NCBI GenBank assembly: GCA_026707225.1 | Contig: JAPOXG010000022.1 | Span: forward strand, 23,744 to 87,743 | Length of the DNA: 64,000 nt | From: Chloroflexota bacterium | Lineage (GTDB): Bacteria; Chloroflexota; Anaerolineae; Aggregatilineales; Phototrophicaceae | Direction of reading: 5' to 3' | Shown here: positions 1-8,409 of the stretch, piece after piece | How positions within the stretch are numbered: position 1 is the stretch's first letter | How the letters are laid out: each line of letters starts with the position of its first letter | The notes under the pieces: model-generated | What the model was told of the DNA's origin: nothing | Seen by the model: only the letters and a program-made list of their open reading frames with translations | The model's database searches: none | Translations under genes and position numbers: made by a program

Positions 1-426
1 CGCGACGCGCTTTTCAAGCTCCTTGCCTTGCGCCAGCTTCGCCAGTTTCAGCGGTTCGCCAACGATATCGAGGATGGTCCAGCGCGGGTCAAGCGAATAG
101 AAGGGGTCTTGAAAGATCATATTGGCGTGGCGCCGAACATCGCGCAATTCCCGCGGGCTGATATTCGCCATGTCGACGGTCGTCTCATCGTCTATCTGAA
201 ACTGAATGCTGCCCGCGGTCGGGTCGAGCGCGCGCAAGATGCAGCGCCCAACGGTGGTCTTGCCCGAACCCGATTCGCCGACCAAGCCCAGCGTTTCGCC
301 CGCTTGAATCTCCAGGCTCACGTCGTCAACCGCTTTCACCTGCCCGACCACGCGCCGCAGAAATCCCTTTTCGACCGGGAAGTACTTCTTCAAGCCCTCC
401 ACTTTCAGCAGCGGCTGCTCGCTCAT
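1..426 (-). CDS. Opp/Dpp-type ABC importer ATPase F, partial
   Basis: First 142 codons of an OppF/DppF-like ATPase; the 3' end lies beyond the window edge. It would power import of oligopeptides or oligosaccharides together with ATPase D and permeases B and C just upstream. The N-terminus reads [20 protein letters not shown], followed by a Walker A motif (GESGSGKTT) and a Q-loop ([13 protein letters not shown]). The Walker B and ABC signature are off the edge. The start is fixed by a 4-bp ATGA overlap with the end of the D gene. It is closely similar to the F gene at 41969-43057, so the window carries two paralogous Opp systems. Confidence 0.9.
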   Translation of the reverse strand, partial: MSEQPLLKVEGLKKYFPVEKGFLRRVVGQVKAVDDVSLEIQAGETLGLVGESGSGKTTVGRCILRALDPTAGSIQFQIDDETTVDMANISPRELRDVRRHANMIFQDPFYSLDPRWTILDIVGEPLKLAKLAQGKELEKRVA

Positions 427-1472
427 ATTGCACTTTCCTCCCGCTGGTCATGGAGGAAACAGCGGACGAAGTGATTTTCTTCAATTTCCACCAGGGCGGG
501 CAGCGCCACATCGCAGCAGCCGGCGATGATATCGGGGCAGCGCGAGCTGAATCCGCAGGCTCGCGGCATGCCAATGGGGATGGGCACGGTGCCGTCAATC
601 GACTGCAGGCGCTCGGCATGCTGCCCGATCCGCGGCGTCGCCGCCAACAGCCGGCGCGTGTAGGGATGCAGCGGATTGTGGAAGATATCCCGCACCGAGC
701 CTTGCTCGACAATTCTTCCCAGATACATAACCGCGACCTGGTCGCAGATTTCAGCGATGATGCCCAGGTCATGCGTGATATAAAGCACCGCCATTTGGAA
801 CTGCGATTGCGTCCGCGCGATGAGGTCCAGTATCTGCGCCTGCACCGTCACATCCAGCGCGGTCGTCGGCTCATCGGCGATCAGCAGACGGGGGCGGCAA
901 GCCAGCGCCATCGCGATCATGACCCGCTGGCGCATCCCGCCGGAGAAATGATGGGGATACTCCTCCAAGCGCTGTACCGGATTGGGTATGCCGACCAAGT
1001 CCAGCATTTCCAGCGCGATCTGATAGGCTTCGCGTCTGTTGGCGGTGACGTGCAGCCGCACCGCTTCCATCAGCTGATTGCCGATGCTGTGGATGGGTGA
1101 CAGGCTCGACATTGGCTCCTGAAAGATCATCGCGATTTCGTTGCCGCGAATGGCGCGTATCTCCGTACCGCTGGGCTCCAGCGCCGCCAGGTCAATCGCG
1201 CCGCCCTGATCCGCGCGATAGTTGATTTGGCCGTTTACGATGCGCCCCGGCTTGGGCACCAGGCGCATCAAGGACTGGGCGGTCACCGTCTTGCCACAGC
1301 CACTTTCGCCAATTAAGCCGAAGACTTGCTGCTCTTCAATGGCGAAGCTGACGCCATCGACCGCCTTCAGCGTGCCTTCGTCGACAGCAAATTGCACGCT
1401 CAAGTCTTGGACGTCGATAACAGGCTCGGCGGCCGTGGTTAGGTCAGTGGTCTGTTGCGGCGCGTCCAACAT
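423..1472 (-). CDS. Opp/Dpp-type ABC importer ATPase D
   Basis: A 349-residue OppD/DppD-like ATPase. It shows Walker A (GESGCGKT), Q-loop ([12 protein letters not shown]), signature ([14 protein letters not shown]), Walker B/D-loop ([12 protein letters not shown]) and a switch His (YITHDLG). The C-terminal region ([12 protein letters not shown], then a cluster of Cys residues) matches the oligopeptide-transporter C-terminal domain of this family. It follows the GH2 gene by a few bases and overlaps gene F by 4 bp, so translation is probably coupled. The substrate cannot be read from the ATPase; the neighbouring glycoside hydrolase suggests an oligosaccharide rather than a peptide. Confidence 0.93.
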   Translation of the reverse strand: MLDAPQQTTDLTTAAEPVIDVQDLSVQFAVDEGTLKAVDGVSFAIEEQQVFGLIGESGCGKTVTAQSLMRLVPKPGRIVNGQINYRADQGGAIDLAALEPSGTEIRAIRGNEIAMIFQEPMSSLSPIHSIGNQLMEAVRLHVTANRREAYQIALEMLDLVGIPNPVQRLEEYPHHFSGGMRQRVMIAMALACRPRLLIADEPTTALDVTVQAQILDLIARTQSQFQMAVLYITHDLGIIAEICDQVAVMYLGRIVEQGSVRDIFHNPLHPYTRRLLAATPRIGQHAERLQSIDGTVPIPIGMPRACGFSSRCPDIIAGCCDVALPALVEIEENHFVRCFLHDQREESAI

Positions 1473-1476
1473 AGCG

Positions 1477-4023
1477 CTAAAGCCTCACAGCAGCGGCATT
1501 CCAGGCGGCGGCGGCAATGCCCTTCAAATGGCTGACTTCGATTGGGCGGCGCTCGCCCGGCTCCAGCCAGAAGTAGCTGTCGCCACAGCTGAATTCGGCG
1601 GAGATTTCTGGGCAATCGAAGTGAACGCCGACGGCCGGGCGCTGTCCGATGTTGCTGATCATGACGGCATCGGCGTCAATTGCTTCAATCGCAAGCTGCG
1701 TCCGCGGCAAATTGAAAAGACAGCCCTGTACTTGCGCGTAATTCAGCCAGTAAAAGACGCGGTCCTGAACGCCGTCCTCGGTGGCAATGTCGGCAGTGAT
1801 AAACAGGGGACTGCTCCAGGTTTGGTCGCTGTCAAGCGCCAATTCACCCAGCCGCTTGACCGATCCCTGAGACCCGCTGCCGCTGAAGTCTATGTTTTTG
1901 ATCAGCTTTAGTTCGCTGTCGAATGCTCGGACGCGGGCGGACCAGACGCGATTCGACAGCGCGCCGTCATCGTCCAGCAGGAAGATCGGAAACGCGGCGT
2001 CCACGCCGACGCATGACAGCCGCTTGAACCGTACGCAGACGTGCAGCGGGCGATAAGCGCCGCGCAGAATATGGTAGGCGATCTTGGGTACGCCGTGCCA
2101 GTCCACCGTCGCCCAAGAGGCGGCCGGATTATTGTCCGTCAATTTGTAGTAGCAGACGCCGGTCGCGTGGGGCCAGCGCGTCCGCGCCAGTTCCAGCGTA
2201 TGACGCATGCCGGTCGCCTGCGCCATCTGCATGCCGAGGATGAAATTCTGCAGCGAATCAGCCGGCAGGAAGTCAGCGACATACTGCGCCATAATCGTCT
2301 GCTCGGCTTTGAGATTGAAGACCGGCATGTGATGGGTGAAGGCGCTATCGCTCGCGGGGGGCCAAGTCTCCAGTTCCTCGGCGGGGATATATCGCTCGAC
2401 CGTCTCGTAATTGGGCAGCGACGCCAGCCCAAATTCGCCGATGAAAGCCGCCGAAAGCGACAAGTTGTAATCGAGCGGATGGTACTGCCAAAAGACATGG
2501 TAGCTGTGGATGCTGCCGCCCCAGGGTTCGCCGCGGTGGAAGGGACGGGCGCCGTCCAGCTCGCAGCTGGCGCGTCCCATCATATCGATGGCTTCGCCGA
2601 AGGGCTCGCCCGACTCGTTGCCGCCGCCCCACATCACCAGCGACGGGTGATTGCGCAGGCGAATCGTGTTGCAACGCACGGTCTCTTCGAGGATGTCGTA
2701 GGGCTGAATGCGGTGACTGTTCCAAGCCGTGGGCCATTCCTGCAAAACCATGATGCCGTGACGGTCAGCCAGGTCGTAGAACGCATCCGTCTCCGGCATG
2801 CCGCTGCCCCAGGCGCGCAGCAGCTGCATATGCGAATCTTTCGCCAGTTGCAGGAAGCGATCGTAGCGTTCCGGCTCAAAGCGCAGCAGGGCATCAAGCG
2901 TGCACCAATTCGCCCCCTTGACGAAAATCGGTTTCCCATTGACCACGAAGGTCCAGTTGTAATTCTCAGGAACGGGACCCTCGGGCGTCGGCTGCATCTC
3001 AATCGTGCGAACCCCGAAGGTAATGCTTGCATGATCAGGCGCGCCGCCCTCGGGCAGGAAGGACAGCTTCAGGCGATACAGGTTGGGCTCGCCATAATCG
3101 ACGGGCCACCAGAGCCGGGCCTCGGGCACGGTGAATTCGAGCAGCTCGGTCTTCGCGCGCTCTGTCGCCTCCACATCGCAGGCGAAGTGATGCGTCTCGC
3201 CTTCAAAGTTCTCGGGTTCGACGCTGCCGATCAGTTGACCGCGCCATTCTTCAGCCGCGCCCTTGAGCGTGAGATGCAAGCGCAGCAAGCCGGCCTGGGC
3301 GTCCAGCGTGGCGGCGAAGGGATCCACGATCTCGACCGCGGGCGACGCCTGCAAGTACACAGGCCGCCAGATGCCGAGCGTGGGCAGGTTGATGTAATGC
3401 CAGCCATAGATATTGTTGATGACAGCGCTATCGAGCCAGCCGACATTCATGCCGGTGAAAAAGTCGTTGGGTTCGCCCTCGCTGATGCGGCGCGGCGCCG
3501 GATCAAGCCGGACGATCAGTGTGTTGTCGCCGTCGTTCAACAGCGATGCTACATCGTAAGCAATCTCAGCGAACATGCCTTTGTGCTCGCCCAACTTATG
3601 CCCATTCAGCCAGACAGCGCAGGCATCGCAGATACCGCCGAAAATCAATCGTTCGCCGCTGCCCTCAGCCGGGCGGCGGAAACGCTTTGTCAGCCACCAT
3701 GTTTTGAAGCTCTCGGCTCTGGCGATTTCGTCATTGCGGCCTACGTATGGATCGGGAATCTTTCCCGCTTGAAGCAAGGCGGTCTGAATGCTGCCCGGTA
3801 CGACGGCGGGAATGGCATCGGCCCAATCGCCGCTGAGCCGATCGCTTTCTTCGCCGCCCTCGACCATCACCCAGCCGTCATTCAGCGCGAGACGCGGCGG
3901 TCCCGCCGGGTGTTCAATGCCGCCGGCGCGCAGTTCTATTGCCTGCGCCGCGCCCGCGATGGGCGATGGTCCCGGCGCGAAGGACTCGCGGTCGACTTGG
4001 TCAAGGCTCCTGGCTTCAGTCAT
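1477..4023 (-). CDS. GH2 beta-mannosidase-like glycoside hydrolase
   Basis: An 848-residue glycoside hydrolase family 2 protein, most like beta-mannosidases, expected to remove beta-linked sugars from the non-reducing end of imported oligosaccharides. Order: sugar-binding jelly roll (about residues 60-220, WWLTKRF and AVWLNGHKLGEHKGMF), immunoglobulin-like domain, then TIM barrel. The predicted acid/base is E470 (GGGNESGEPF) and the nucleophile E530 (IGEFGLAS), 60 residues apart as in its paralogue at 8410. No signal peptide, so cytoplasmic. The ATG at 4023 is chosen because GGAG lies 8 nt upstream and a longer reading would run into the upstream permease gene. It is unusual in sitting inside an Opp operon, between permease C and ATPase D. 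Exact sugar specificity is inference. Confidence 0.88.
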   Translation of the reverse strand: MTEARSLDQVDRESFAPGPSPIAGAAQAIELRAGGIEHPAGPPRLALNDGWVMVEGGEESDRLSGDWADAIPAVVPGSIQTALLQAGKIPDPYVGRNDEIARAESFKTWWLTKRFRRPAEGSGERLIFGGICDACAVWLNGHKLGEHKGMFAEIAYDVASLLNDGDNTLIVRLDPAPRRISEGEPNDFFTGMNVGWLDSAVINNIYGWHYINLPTLGIWRPVYLQASPAVEIVDPFAATLDAQAGLLRLHLTLKGAAEEWRGQLIGSVEPENFEGETHHFACDVEATERAKTELLEFTVPEARLWWPVDYGEPNLYRLKLSFLPEGGAPDHASITFGVRTIEMQPTPEGPVPENYNWTFVVNGKPIFVKGANWCTLDALLRFEPERYDRFLQLAKDSHMQLLRAWGSGMPETDAFYDLADRHGIMVLQEWPTAWNSHRIQPYDILEETVRCNTIRLRNHPSLVMWGGGNESGEPFGEAIDMMGRASCELDGARPFHRGEPWGGSIHSYHVFWQYHPLDYNLSLSAAFIGEFGLASLPNYETVERYIPAEELETWPPASDSAFTHHMPVFNLKAEQTIMAQYVADFLPADSLQNFILGMQMAQATGMRHTLELARTRWPHATGVCYYKLTDNNPAASWATVDWHGVPKIAYHILRGAYRPLHVCVRFKRLSCVGVDAAFPIFLLDDDGALSNRVWSARVRAFDSELKLIKNIDFSGSGSQGSVKRLGELALDSDQTWSSPLFITADIATEDGVQDRVFYWLNYAQVQGCLFNLPRTQLAIEAIDADAVMISNIGQRPAVGVHFDCPEISAEFSCGDSYFWLEPGERRPIEVSHLKGIAAAAWNAAAVRL

Positions 4024-4048
4024 AGCGATCTCCAACAGCGGACGCGCA

Positions 4049-5191
4049 TCACAGCGAGTATGGATCGGCGGCGTCCCGCAAGCCATCGCCGACGAAGTTA
4101 AACATCAGGACGGTCACGATGATGAAGACGCCGGGGATGAGTTTCCAAGGCTGATGCACTAGCGCGCCGAAGTTCATCGTGTCTTGCAGCAGCACGCCCC
4201 AGCTGACGCCAGGCTCTAACATACCGATTCCAATAAAGCTCAGCGCCGTCTCGCCCAGGATCATGCCGGGTATGGCCAGGGTCAGGGTCACGATCAGATG
4301 GCTGGCGAAATTCGGCAGCAAGTGGCGGCTGATGATGTACAGATCGCTGCCGCCGCACAATTTGGACGCGACCACGAAATCCAGATCGCGCAATGATAGC
4401 AACTTGCCGCGAACGACGCGCGCCAAGCCGGTCCAGCCCACGATCGAAAGGACAATCGTGATGGCAAAAAAGGTATGCTCCACGGGCCATTCTCGCGGAA
4501 TGGCGGCCGACAGCACCATCCAGAGCGGCAGGGTGGGGATGGCGATGAGCAAGTCGATGATGCGCTGTATGGCTTCGTCGACAATGCCGCCAGCATAGCC
4601 GGAGATGCCGCCGATCAAACAGCCGAGCACAAAGCTGATGGCGACGCCGCCCAAGCCGACGAAGAGCGATACGCGAGCTGCGATTATGGTGCGCGAGAAT
4701 AAATCGCGGCTCACGGAATCGGTGCCGAAGAGCGTGATATTCGTGTCGCCGTCGACGCCGAAGAGACGCAGATCCAGCTTAAACAAGCCCAGAATCGAGT
4801 AGGGCTCGCCGCGCACGAAGAAGTGAATCGGGAATTTCACCTCTTCCTGCTCGGTATAGATCTCGCGAAATGTCTTGGGATGGAACTCGCGTTTGCGCGC
4901 GTAGACATAAGGCTGGAAGGGCTTGCCGTCCAAGCCAAAGTGGATGACGCTCGGCGGCGCGTCCTTGTAGCCTTTCAAACGCAAATGAGCCGGATAGGGC
5001 GCGATGAAATCGGCGAAAATCGCCATCAGGTACAGCAGTACCAAAACGGGCAAACCGAGCCGGGCAAGACGATGCCGCCAGAAGCGCCGCCGGATCAGTT
5101 TGCCGCGCGACAAATACTCGATCGAGTCGTCCGCGACTTGAGCGGCGGACACATCCGGTAACGCAGTCGAGATGTTTTGCGGTGATTCCAT
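4049..5191 (-). CDS. Opp/Dpp-type ABC importer permease C
   Basis: A 380-residue DppC/OppC-like inner-membrane permease. A cytoplasmic N-terminus with an RRRFWRHRLARLG motif leads into the first membrane helix. After a long extracytoplasmic insert (about residues 60-145, typical of Chloroflexota homologues) come the DPP permease core helices. The coupling region reads ARVVRGKLLSLRDLDFVVASKLCGGSDLYIISRHLLPN and the protein ends GDGLRDAADPYSL, a family-typical C-terminus. An upstream TTG at 5218 is possible; the ATG at 5191 is preferred but its ribosome site is weak. It follows permease B by about 33 bp. Confidence 0.9.
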   Translation of the reverse strand: MESPQNISTALPDVSAAQVADDSIEYLSRGKLIRRRFWRHRLARLGLPVLVLLYLMAIFADFIAPYPAHLRLKGYKDAPPSVIHFGLDGKPFQPYVYARKREFHPKTFREIYTEQEEVKFPIHFFVRGEPYSILGLFKLDLRLFGVDGDTNITLFGTDSVSRDLFSRTIIAARVSLFVGLGGVAISFVLGCLIGGISGYAGGIVDEAIQRIIDLLIAIPTLPLWMVLSAAIPREWPVEHTFFAITIVLSIVGWTGLARVVRGKLLSLRDLDFVVASKLCGGSDLYIISRHLLPNFASHLIVTLTLAIPGMILGETALSFIGIGMLEPGVSWGVLLQDTMNFGALVHQPWKLIPGVFIIVTVLMFNFVGDGLRDAADPYSL

Positions 5192-5224
5192 CAGTGATTC
5201 CAGGTCTCGCCGCCGCAACGAAGA

Positions 5225-6229
5225 TCAGTCATAGCGAATCCGCGGATCAAGCCATACCAAGGCAATATCGGAAATCAGGGTGCCGATGAGCGTCAAGGCG
5301 CTCAAGATCATGATGATGCTGCCAGCCAAATACATATCCTGGCGCAGGACAGCCGTCAGCAGCACGGGACCGATGGTCTGGAGGTTGAGAATGATGGACA
5401 CCAGCGCTTCGCCGCCGACCATCGCGGGCAGCAGCCAGCCGATCGTGCTGAAGATGGGATTGAAGGCGATGCGCACCGGGTACTTCCAGAGCAGCCGCCT
5501 TTCGCTCAGCCCCTTCGCCCGCGCCGTGACCACATATTGCTTGTTCAGCTCATCAAGCAGATTGGCGCGCATGACGCGTATCAAGCCGGCCGTGCCCGCG
5601 GTCGCCAGCACCAGCACCGGCACCCAGACATTCTTCAGCATGTCGATCACCTTGGCGATAGACCAGGGCGCGTGTTTGAATTCCAGCGAAAACAAACCGG
5701 TGACGGCATGCCCGGTTTGGGCGAAGACGAGCCACATGATGATGATGGCGAAGAGAAAATTGGGTATCGCCAGCCCGATAAAGCCGATAAAGATCGACAG
5801 ATAATCCATCAGTGAATACTGATGGGTGGCGGAATAGATGCCGATTGGAATGGCGATCGCCCAGACGACGATCGTCGAGACGATTGAGATGATCATCGTC
5901 GCCGGCAGGCGCTCCATGATAATGTCCGAAACCGGCTTGTTGTCGTGGCTGCTGCCATAAGAACCGAAAGACCGGCCCAAATCACCGTTGACGATGAAAT
6001 TGCGCATCCAGCGGAAGTACTGCGTGTAGAGCGGTCTACCCAAGCCATAGCGCTGCTCAAGGCGCTCGATCTCAGCCTGGTCCACTTTCAAGCCCTGGCT
6101 TTCAAGCCGGGTTACATAGCTGCTGAGGTAATCGCCGGGGGGGAGCTGGATGATGATGAAAGAGATCATCGACAGCAATACCAGCATGGGAATAAGTATG
6201 AAAATCCGGCGCACAATGATGCGAAGCAT
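5225..6229 (-). CDS. Opp/Dpp-type ABC importer permease B
   Basis: A 334-residue DppB/OppB-like permease and first gene of the minus-strand operon. The N-terminal helix (RRIFILIPMLVLLSMISFIIIQLPPGDYL) is the family hallmark. The coupling region (VMRANLLDELNKQYVVTARAKGLSERRLLWKYPVR) and C-terminus (LVWLDPRIRYD) are also typical. The ATG at 6229 has a GGGAG about 8 nt upstream. Transcription diverges here from the binding-protein gene at 6411, leaving a shared regulatory region of about 180 bp. Confidence 0.93.
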   Translation of the reverse strand: MLRIIVRRIFILIPMLVLLSMISFIIIQLPPGDYLSSYVTRLESQGLKVDQAEIERLEQRYGLGRPLYTQYFRWMRNFIVNGDLGRSFGSYGSSHDNKPVSDIIMERLPATMIISIVSTIVVWAIAIPIGIYSATHQYSLMDYLSIFIGFIGLAIPNFLFAIIIMWLVFAQTGHAVTGLFSLEFKHAPWSIAKVIDMLKNVWVPVLVLATAGTAGLIRVMRANLLDELNKQYVVTARAKGLSERRLLWKYPVRIAFNPIFSTIGWLLPAMVGGEALVSIILNLQTIGPVLLTAVLRQDMYLAGSIIMILSALTLIGTLISDIALVWLDPRIRYD

Positions 6230-6294
6230 CTAGTTCTCCCGGCTGATGGCTCGCGCCTTTCGCTATTATGGGAGCCATCTTGCCGCAGCAAAAT

Positions 6295-6323
6295 TTGACT
6301 TAGCGCATTTGGTTATGGATAAT
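6295..6323 (+). promoter_or_regulatory. Predicted sigma70-type promoter of the binding-protein gene
   Basis: TTGACT (6295-6300), a 17-bp spacer and GATAAT (6318-6323) match the housekeeping consensus at 10 of 12 positions with ideal spacing. It points at the binding-protein gene starting at 6411 and would leave a leader of about 80 nt. It lies in the only space between two divergent transporter units. Confidence 0.6.
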
Positions 6324-6410
6324 AGCATACATGACTTGCAAAGGCACATTTGCGGGTACTATTGACCTTCGTATTTGGAGTGAGCAGAGATTCTGTTGAA
6401 GGAGATCAAA

Positions 6411-8288
6411 ATGTCTATTCCATTTCGCAAGCTGTTACTTTTCTTGATTGTCTCTATGATGATCGTCGGTCCGGGCGCGCTATTCGGCGCGGCGCAGGAT
6501 TGCATGTACAACGAGGCGCCGATGCTGGCGGAGATGGTCGCCGCCGGCGACTTGCCGGGTGTCTGCGACCGCCTGCCGGATAACCCACTCGTCGTCTCGC
6601 CTGGAGTGTATCTGCCCGAGTCGCTCATTGTGCCTGAGATTGGTCAATACGGCGGCGAGCTGCTCATGACCTGGCAGAACAACGTGGCCATGAAGGAGAC
6701 GCTCTTCAACACCCTGAACCGCGATGACAACACGATTGCGCCCAACATCATCGAAGCGTTCATCATCAGCGACGACGCCAGCGAATACACCTTCAAGCTG
6801 CGCGCTGGGCACAAGTGGTCCGACGGCGCCCCGGTAACCACCGAGGATGTGCGCTTCGCCTATGAAGACGTCATCAGCAACGCGGAGCTCCGTCCCTCGG
6901 CGCCGACTTATTTGAAGAGCGGCAACGTGCCCGACGGCGCCCCGGCGACGCTGGAGATCGTGGACGATACCACTTTCAAATTCGTCTTCGACGGTCCCTA
7001 TCCCGGGTTCGCCTCCAGCTTGGTGTCCTTGGGTACGGGTTACCTGGATCTCATCAAGCCGAAACACTACCTGGTCGAATTCCATAGCGATTATGGCGAT
7101 GCCGATGAGATCGCCGCCATGGTCGAAGAGGGCGGATTGGAAAGCTGGGTGGAGGTCTTCAACGCGAAGGATGTTTCCGGCTGGTGCGAGAACTGCCTGC
7201 ACGCCATCGGCTTCCCGCAGTTGGGACCTTGGGTGCGCGTGGAAGGTCCGGAAGAAGAAGTGGTGACGCAGCGCAATCCCTATTACTTCGCCGTCGACGC
7301 CGATGGCAACCAACTGCCCTATCTTGACGGGCGTCGCTCCGTCATCAATCAGTGGGGGATCATGGAAACGGCTGAACTGATGATGTTCGCCGGCGATGTC
7401 CACTACTTCTGGACGACCAGCCTGGCCAACTTGCCGCTCTTCATTGAGAACGAGGAGAATGGCAACTATACGACCCATGTTTACCCCAATAAAGATTCGC
7501 GCATGCTGCACTTCAATCTCACCTTTGATGATCCGGTCTGGCGCGAAGTCACCTGGGACGCGCGCTTCCGCAATGCCGTGATGCTGGCGATTGACAGCGA
7601 AGATCTGATCAATGCCATCTACTATGGCCAAGCCAGCCTGCCGACGATCGCGCCGAGCGATTACGATGTCGACGGCGCGAACGCCCTGCTGGATGACATG
7701 GGCATGACGGAGCGCGATGCCGATGGTTATCGACTGTCGCCCGGTGGCGAGCCATTCTCGATCATGCTCGAGGTTGGCGCCGGTGGCGGCGACTATGCTG
7801 ACCCCGCGCCATTCTTCGTCGATTATCTGGGCGATGTCGGCATCAAAGCCGACTTCCGCGAAATTGATCCCGCCCTGGTCGGCGAGCGCCGTCTCTCCAA
7901 CGAGATGCAAGCCGGGATCAACTGGAATACAGCGCCGCTCTTCGCCGCCCATACCTTCCCGGATTACATCCCGAACTCGAACTGGGGTCCGCTTTGGGGG
8001 CAGTGGTACAACGACAAGGAAACCGGCGAGGAACCGCCCGATTGGATCATGGATCTGTATGCCATCCACGAGGATCTGATCAGCCACCCGCCGGGCAGCG
8101 ACGGCTTCATCGCCGCTTCCGCCGACCGCGATGCCTGGCTCTATGACAACGTGCCCTTCTTCACCCACATCGAGCAGCCGGGAATCGTGCACATGTGGTC
8201 CAACTGCCTGGCCAACGTACCGGATGCGCCCTTCCACCACGGCTCCTGGTCCAGCCACCGGCTGATCTACTTTACGGATGACTGCTAA
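6411..8288 (+). CDS. Family 5 extracellular solute-binding protein
   Basis: A 625-residue SBP_bac_5-type binding protein, the capture subunit for the Opp-type importer encoded divergently at 1-6229. The N-terminal signal peptide (IPFRKLLLFLIVSMMIVGPG) ends near FGAAQD, with no lipobox Cys at the cleavage site. The family hallmark is seen in the region IIEAFIISDDASEYTFKLRAGHKWSDGAPVTTEDVRFAYED. The ATG at 6411 is chosen over an upstream in-frame start because AAGGAG lies just before it. Family 5 proteins bind peptides or, as in Thermotoga, oligosaccharides; the flanking GH2 genes favour a beta-linked oligosaccharide. Its paralogue is at 35934. Confidence 0.93.
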   Translation: MSIPFRKLLLFLIVSMMIVGPGALFGAAQDCMYNEAPMLAEMVAAGDLPGVCDRLPDNPLVVSPGVYLPESLIVPEIGQYGGELLMTWQNNVAMKETLFNTLNRDDNTIAPNIIEAFIISDDASEYTFKLRAGHKWSDGAPVTTEDVRFAYEDVISNAELRPSAPTYLKSGNVPDGAPATLEIVDDTTFKFVFDGPYPGFASSLVSLGTGYLDLIKPKHYLVEFHSDYGDADEIAAMVEEGGLESWVEVFNAKDVSGWCENCLHAIGFPQLGPWVRVEGPEEEVVTQRNPYYFAVDADGNQLPYLDGRRSVINQWGIMETAELMMFAGDVHYFWTTSLANLPLFIENEENGNYTTHVYPNKDSRMLHFNLTFDDPVWREVTWDARFRNAVMLAIDSEDLINAIYYGQASLPTIAPSDYDVDGANALLDDMGMTERDADGYRLSPGGEPFSIMLEVGAGGGDYADPAPFFVDYLGDVGIKADFREIDPALVGERRLSNEMQAGINWNTAPLFAAHTFPDYIPNSNWGPLWGQWYNDKETGEEPPDWIMDLYAIHEDLISHPPGSDGFIAASADRDAWLYDNVPFFTHIEQPGIVHMWSNCLANVPDAPFHHGSWSSHRLIYFTDDC

Positions 8289-8317
8289 GCGCTGATCAGC
8301 TTCGTTTGACAGTCGCA

Positions 8318-8350
8318 GAGGGTTGGAAAGTTCCAGCCCTCTCTTCTATT
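8318..8350 (+). terminator. Stem-loop with T-rich tail after the binding-protein gene
   Basis: An 11-bp stem (8318-8328 with 8331-8341, one G-T wobble, 2-nt loop) is followed by TCTTCTATT. It sits 30 nt after the binding-protein stop and before the GH2 gene. It may work as a partial terminator, giving more binding protein than enzyme, or as a 3' mRNA stabiliser. Confidence 0.55.
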
Positions 8351-8409
8351 GGCGCGAGATTTTGCTAGTTCTGCCGCGCCGCCAAAGTCTGAAATCAAGG
8401 AAGCGACGT

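Noticed and set aside
2041..4101. 686-codon open frame on the plus strand
   Set aside because: It is antisense to a clear GH2 gene; its product is Arg/Gly/His-rich without domains, as expected for the opposite strand of GC-rich coding DNA.
6480..8258. 592-codon open frame on the minus strand
   Set aside because: Shadow of the family 5 binding protein; no ribosome site and no recognisable motif.
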